Source of the DNA: Camarhynchus parvulus
Taxonomy: Eukaryota > Chordata > Aves > Passeriformes > Thraupidae
Assembly (NCBI RefSeq): GCF_901933205.1
Contig: NC_044597.1
Location: forward strand, 186,001-250,000
DNA length: 64,000 bases
Direction: 5' to 3'
Each line of letters opens with the position of its first letter. The stretch's first letter is position 1. This document shows positions 59,373 to 64,000 of this stretch, one piece after another. The notes beneath the pieces were generated by a model. The model was not told the origin of the DNA. It saw only the letters and a list, made by a program, of their open reading frames with translations, and did no database searches. The position numbers were made by a program, and so were the translations under genes.

Positions 59373-59853
59373 TGTTAAAAATAGGTTAAAAACTGTTGTA
59401 AAATAGTTGATGGACTGTAAAGCATGTACTGTTAGTTTGTTGTCATATTGTAAAAGGGGTTAAAAGCATAGTTATAAGAAATACGGTACTCGACGCACCA
59501 TAATACACCTAAGTAAAGTGCACCACTCGCAAAGCAAAACGGGCCAACCTGGACAGAACTGTAATGGGCCAATCAAGCGCCTGAAACCGTCATGCAAGTG
59601 AAAGATCCAAAAAGAAACCAATCCAAAAAGACAAAAAACAGGATAAAAAGGGGCTTCTGACTCACTGAATCTCTGCCATTCCACGTGGAACATCGGGGAC
59701 ATCGCTGCTGAGCAGCCCCAGTGCCGGCGCTGCAGCATCCTTGACAGGAACACTCCTGCTCAGCCCGCGGGGCCCCTTGCTTTAGGCCTTTCTTTTTCTT
59801 ATAATAAATGCTGAAATCACTTTAGTACCGGGAGCCTGCTCTCGGTTTTAACA
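59373..59853 (+). repeat. Solo LTR, ERVL type, 5-bp TSD
   Basis: Begins TGTTAAAAATAGG and ends GGTTTTAACA, with CAGAT duplicated exactly at 59368-59372 and 59854-59858. CCAATC words at about 59570 and 59619, GGATAAAAAGGGG near 59640 and ATAATAAATGC near 59803 give a complete promoter, TATA box and polyadenylation layout in plus orientation. Unrelated in sequence to the neighbouring LTRs. Confidence 0.9.
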
Positions 59854-60732
59854 CAGATAATTATCCTCCTCCTGCTCCTGTTTGTTATAATACATCGCAA
59901 TCTTTATTGTGCCTCATGCCCTGGGAAGAGATTTGTCCAGTCCCTCCCTCTATGCACCTTTGCCTCCAGAAGATTTTAGCCTACCTGCTAAACAGGCTCT
60001 CCAATTAACTGAATTTTTTTTCTTCTAAATCCAGGTTTTGCCTCCTTCCCAGACACATTTTACTTTCTCAAAGACTATGGTCCTGAACAGCGTCAGGGGC
60101 AGAGTTAAGGGTATTTCGAGGAGTGCTGTGCTTTGATGGGCTGTAACAAGAGACAGCCCCTGAGTGACCTGCCCCTTGTTAGTGCAGTGCCATGGTTAGG
60201 GAAACAGGTTTAAACTCATCCCAAACGCTGCGAGGGTGGCTGAACTGCTTGAGGCTGGATTTTGAAGCCAGCACACCCATCTGTGTCCTGCTCCTGCTCT
60301 GCTGCCCTTGCTGTGCCACTGCCGCTGTAGTTTGTCACACGATCAAGTCAAGAAGCATTAATTACCCTCTAGCAAGGAGCAGAAGGCCACAGAGCCTGCG
60401 AGGAAGGCACCTACATGTCCTTCTTGCTTAGCACTGGGCTGTGATACCTCTTGGGAAGAGGAGCTGTGCTTGAGGCTGTGAGAAATTCCAGCTCAATTTC
60501 CATGTGCCAAAGGCAGGTAGTTGGGGGCGCCTGAGGGATGGGTGTTAGCAAGTGGCTGTGAAGTGCAGGGAGCATGGGGCCAGCCATAAGAAATAGGAAA
60601 ACGGTACAAAAACAGTCCATGCAACACCTGAGCAGCCCCTTGGCAGGGTCAGTGCCGTCCCCAGCTCCTGCTTGCTTCTTCCGGGCAGGAATAACCCATT
60701 TCCTACCCTCTTGCCAGGCAAACTGTGTGTCC
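59854..60732. other. Unique sequence, no gene recognised
   Basis: Begins with the right copy CAGAT; nothing else recognised. Confidence 0.4.
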
Positions 60733-61349
60733 TGTGAAAAATGCGTATTTTATGATTGGCTTTTTGCAAATATTCAAATGAATGTTATTTGTGTTATGTT
60801 AGAAAGTTATGCTGTATTAAATCTCTTAAGTAGCGTGTTAAATATAGTTTTAGGTTATAACAAAATGTTAAAATGGAAACTATGCTATGTAAGATAGTTT
60901 TTGAAGAAAGCAGTTGCACCAAGATAGCAGCCACAGGACACCTACATTTTTCAGAGGAAGAGAATTTATTGCTCCATTATCAGAAGAAACGAACTTCTTC
61001 CCTCCTTGCTCAGCCCTGAAGACGCCGTCAGGATTAAGAGGAAGAAGCTGACACTGACCAGACAGAATCCTGTGTTTGAATGGAATTTATGCATCATGTA
61101 TGAGATGTATGAATATGCAACAGGTTATTGCTTTTAAGGGTTAATCCTCTGTTAATGTGTGTCCTTTATCAGGCTTATGTTGTCAGAAAGAGGTACCTGG
61201 ATGTCTGTAACTCTTTGTTTCTCATAGTCCTAATCCAAATTGTCCAAATTATTATTACTCTAATTCTATTGCTATTTTTATAACCATTTTATTATCATTA
61301 AACTTTTTAAAATTAAAATTTTAAAAACAAGTGATTGGCGTTTTTCACA
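60733..61349 (+). repeat. LTR, twin of 57676
   Basis: Begins TGTGAAAAATGCG and ends GCGTTTTTCACA. It aligns over its whole length with 57676-58295, with scattered substitutions and short length changes. The flanks GTCC and TCCA do not form a clean duplication, unlike its twin. Confidence 0.85.
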
Positions 61350-61432
61350 TCCACATATACCCGGTCTTCCCTTTACAGGCAGTTAGCACAGTAAAATGCA
61401 GCAAATATTAAACAGTATTTTATCTAAATATC
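61350..61432. other. Short spacer between LTRs
   Basis: AT-rich, nothing recognised. Confidence 0.35.
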
Positions 61433-62051
61433 TGTTATAAACGATCAGCGAGAAATCCAAATTAATAAATGCGAAAGATTTTACTTTCATGACCAAAATA
61501 CTGTCCTCAAAAACCAGAGTCAAAGAGACAGCGTCGAGCCCGGGATCGGCGCTGGGTGAACCTTGATCCGACCTCTATCGCATCGGACCTCCCTCTGTTC
61601 ATGGATGCCGTTCCCAGCGTTCCCAGCGGGGCTGTTTTATACAGTTTTTTTTTATGCCTGAGGCACAGGTGTCCCGATTTCTTTTGTAACCCCGCATGTG
61701 TATGAAGGTTTCTTTCACTGTGCAGGGCTGGACAATCGCCGTTTCCTGAGTAGCGGCAGGCGCCGCCGATCATGTCAGGGGAAATCGCATATTCAGATGT
61801 ATGTTCCTTGGCAATTTCGGTTATCTTGATTGATGATATCTACCAAGCAATGATCACCCTTGGGTGTTCCCTGATGGCTCCGGAGGAAGCCCATCTCCGC
61901 GCCGGCCACGTTCTTTTATTAACAAACAAAGCATTGTTCTCCTGCTGCCCCCAGGAGTTTCGTAATTCCCATGTAGTAATCTGTCTCCAGGTTGCTCGTG
62001 GTCAGAGGCTTGTTGAATGTTAGATTCTTTTTACAATTTCTGTTTTATACA
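61433..62051 (-). repeat. LTR, probably the 3' LTR of a truncated minus-strand element
   Basis: The plus strand begins TGTTATAAACG and ends TGTTTTATACA. On the minus strand CTGTATAAAACAGC near 61630-61645 is a TATA box followed by R and U5. Directly to the right, the minus-strand sequence AAGGGGAGAA (62052-62061) looks like a polypurine tract, so internal retroviral DNA once continued there. The flanks do not form a duplication, consistent with a lost 5' part. Confidence 0.7.
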
Positions 62052-62130
62052 TTCTCCCCTTAAACGTCAATTACTTTATAACATATATTACAAGGTCTAT
62101 TTCTAATAAATACCCCTCTAATTCCTAACT
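62052..62130 (-). other. Polypurine tract and possible internal remnant
   Basis: AAGGGGAGAA on the minus strand next to the LTR start, then about 70 AT-rich bases. The end of the remnant is not defined. Confidence 0.45.
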
Positions 62131-62941
62131 CCATGTCTCAGCCGAATGCCACTCTGTGTCCACCACCGCTCACCCGGTGCTGCGGCTCGGGCAGTGGGAG
62201 AGCCCTGTGGCTGCCAACTGAACGTTCCTGGGAGCAGCAGGATGCTTGCAGGCACAGCTGCTCTTTGCAGGGATGGACAGCTCTGCATGGAGCACGGTGT
62301 CACTGTAGAGCTATTAGTTCCCGTTTATATCCATTAGGTGTGTGATTAGTGTTCCATTAATGCAATTAGCACGGTGGCATTAGCAAAAGTATGTAATTGG
62401 CACCGAGGCAGCTGCAGCTCAGCTGGTGAGCACCACACGCGCCTGTTTTAGGGTTTATCTGAGCTCGGTGAAAGGAGACAGCTCGTAGTCCCCTCCCCAA
62501 GCACTGGACAGGCTGGTTTCTATGTGCAGCCCTGGTTGTGCACCCCCACCTGCTCTTTGCTCACTTTAGCTGCAATAGAAAGCAATTTCCCACCCTCCAT
62601 TCTTGCTTCAAACTCCCAGAGCTGTTTCAGGGAGCTGGTGAGGGGCGTCCCAGCTGCTTCCCAGAGCTTCAGGATGCGGAGCTGGGGTTTATCCTTTTAG
62701 GAGGTCAGAGGATCAAATCTGACCTTGGCTGGACACAAGTCCTTTTCTAAGCCTTGTATTCTCCTTGTGACTGTCCATGTGGTCACTGCCAGGGGGATGA
62801 GGGTGGACAAGGAAAGGAATCACGTCCGCCCACTCCCAGCCATACCCTGGCCCCATCCCACTTTGGCGAGGTATCAGCCCATGTCACAGCTTGGCTTTCG
62901 GAGTCTTGACAAACTCCTCCCCACAGCACCAACAGCATTGG
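62131..62941. other. Unique sequence, no gene recognised
   Basis: A repeat-free AT-rich block at about 62300-62420 (TAATGCAATTAGCAC, ATGTAATTGG) carries several homeodomain-like ATTA words. No exon. Confidence 0.4.
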
Positions 62942-63364
62942 TGTGATAGATGAGTAATGCGATGATTGACTCTCACAATTAACAGACAAATATCATGTAT
63001 ATAGGTTAAGAAAAGTTTTATAGGTTTATAGTTATGTTGTACCCCCTCGCGTTGTTATAAAGGGACAGCTGGGTTTGGGACATTTGGGAGGGTTGGCTTG
63101 TTACCATGGCAACAGCTGACCTCCAATGAAGATTTAAGGCAGAGATGTCCACCACTGGACAGTGAAGGAGGAGTCAATGAACAGAACTTTGGGAGGGGTT
63201 AAAGGGTTAAAAGGCGAAACCTCCATTGTGTGGTTGAGCACATGGTGGGAAAAATCCTTTGCTCCCAGTGCCATAATATTTTGTCTATTTGGTCTTCTGT
63301 TGTATTTTTGATAAGGTTTAATAAACCTTTCTCAGTTTCCAAAAGTGAGTAGCATTTTCTCACA
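62942..63364 (+). repeat. Solo LTR, 5-bp TSD with one mismatch, same family as 56154
   Basis: Begins TGTGATAGATGAG and ends CATTTTCTCACA. Flanks are ATTGG (62937-62941) and GTTGG (63365-63369), a 5-bp duplication with one change or a 4-bp TTGG. TTTAATAAACC near 63318 fixes plus orientation. Wording shared with 56154-56702 shows one family in opposite orientations. Confidence 0.88.
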
Positions 63365-64000
63365 GTTGGTCTTTCAGGATGTCAGGGAAAGAGGAGGCTG
63401 TGTGGGATGGGGACAGGCTGTGGAGGGTCCATTTCCATCCAGCTCCACCAGAGATGTCACCTTCCCAACCACCAGTGTGAAATCCCCAGCCGTTTTCTGG
63501 AAAGACCAACAAGCCACTGGCCTCTTCTGACCAGCACATTCATGGGTGAGGGCTGAGCAGAGGAAGCTGTGGAACATCAAAGTTCCCTGCCAGCCCTAGC
63601 TCCAGTGAAGATGTTTGGTTTTGGGAGAGCTTCTGACAATCCTGATTAACAACCTTTTCATTTAATTCATGCTGGTGATAAGTCATGGGAGCTCTGGGCC
63701 TTTGCAGCCCTATAATCAAGATGGTTTGAAAGAAGCAATTTTCTCCTCCTGCAGCCTGGTTAAATCTCTTTTAATTGCTTCCCATTTTGCATAGATTTAC
63801 CTTGTTTGCCATGGCACTGGCTCAACACTTCCTCTTCTCCAGCAGCGCTTGACTCATGCCTTGTTTTGCCAGGTTGGGATTTGTGATGATTTGGGCTATG
63901 CCAGGGCCTTCAAAGCTCCCCACACAATTTAGGTGTACCATGCCTGAGTTGCAACTTCTATAGGAGAAAATCTCCAGGGACTGGGCTAGGTTTTGTTCTT
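63365..64000. other. Unique sequence, no gene recognised
   Basis: Begins with the right copy of the TSD and runs to the window end without a recognisable feature. Confidence 0.4.

Noticed and set aside
57676..61349. One provirus bounded by the twin LTRs
   Set aside because: The left LTR has its own AAAG duplication, and the DNA between contains a CR1 end and a different complete LTR, with no retroviral gene words.
1..64000. CRISPR array, operons or bacterial genes
   Set aside because: CR1 LINEs and LTR retroelements show vertebrate nuclear DNA; no spaced direct repeats or ribosome binding sites.

Overview
This window looks like nuclear DNA of a songbird (oscine passerine). The evidence is the repeat content. 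About two dozen CR1 LINE fragments are 5'-truncated and many end in the avian CR1 tail (ATTCTGTGAT-like). Long terminal repeats (LTRs) of three retroviral classes are abundant, recognisable by target-site duplications (TSDs) of 4, 5 and 6 bp. I found no host protein-coding exon, rRNA, tRNA or CRISPR. Almost all open frames are short, overlap on both strands and lack family motifs. The window therefore reads as intergenic or deep intronic sequence.

Layout. 1-40 kb is mostly unique sequence sprinkled with CR1 fragments. It carries four complete solo LTRs: 10122-10864 (5-bp TSD), 19308-20564 (1,257 bp, 5-bp TSD), 26567-26949 (6-bp TSD) and 33975-34752 (4-bp TSD, inserted inside a CR1). A 21-bp minisatellite lies at 33131-33256. 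From about 40.4 kb to 63.4 kb the character changes to dense LTR material. It starts with a nested LTR at about 40.4-41.5 kb, then a near full-length endogenous retrovirus of ERVL type on the minus strand (42414-48813), which sits in an older LTR-like sequence. LTR-like blocks follow at about 50.2-51.4 kb and 54.9-55.2 kb. Further LTRs lie at 55353-55798, 56154-56702, 57676-58295, 59373-59853, 60733-61349, 61433-62051 and 62942-63364.

The ERVL provirus is the only element with substantial coding sequence. On the minus strand it runs 5' LTR, primer-binding-site-like motif, gag, protease/reverse transcriptase region, RNase H, integrase, polypurine tract, 3' LTR, with no env. Its LTRs are nearly identical and it has an exact 5-bp TSD (CTGGG), so it inserted recently, yet gag and pol are broken in several places. 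The integrase core keeps its D, D and E residues and the reverse transcriptase keeps YIDD.

The rest is unique sequence without a gene I can support. A few AT-rich, repeat-free blocks (17.9, 21.7, 30.9 and 62.3 kb) are weak candidates for conserved non-coding elements. I did not find a convincing new biological system. The best leads are the young provirus, its hydrophobic Gag N-terminus, and the nested LTR history of the right-hand third.
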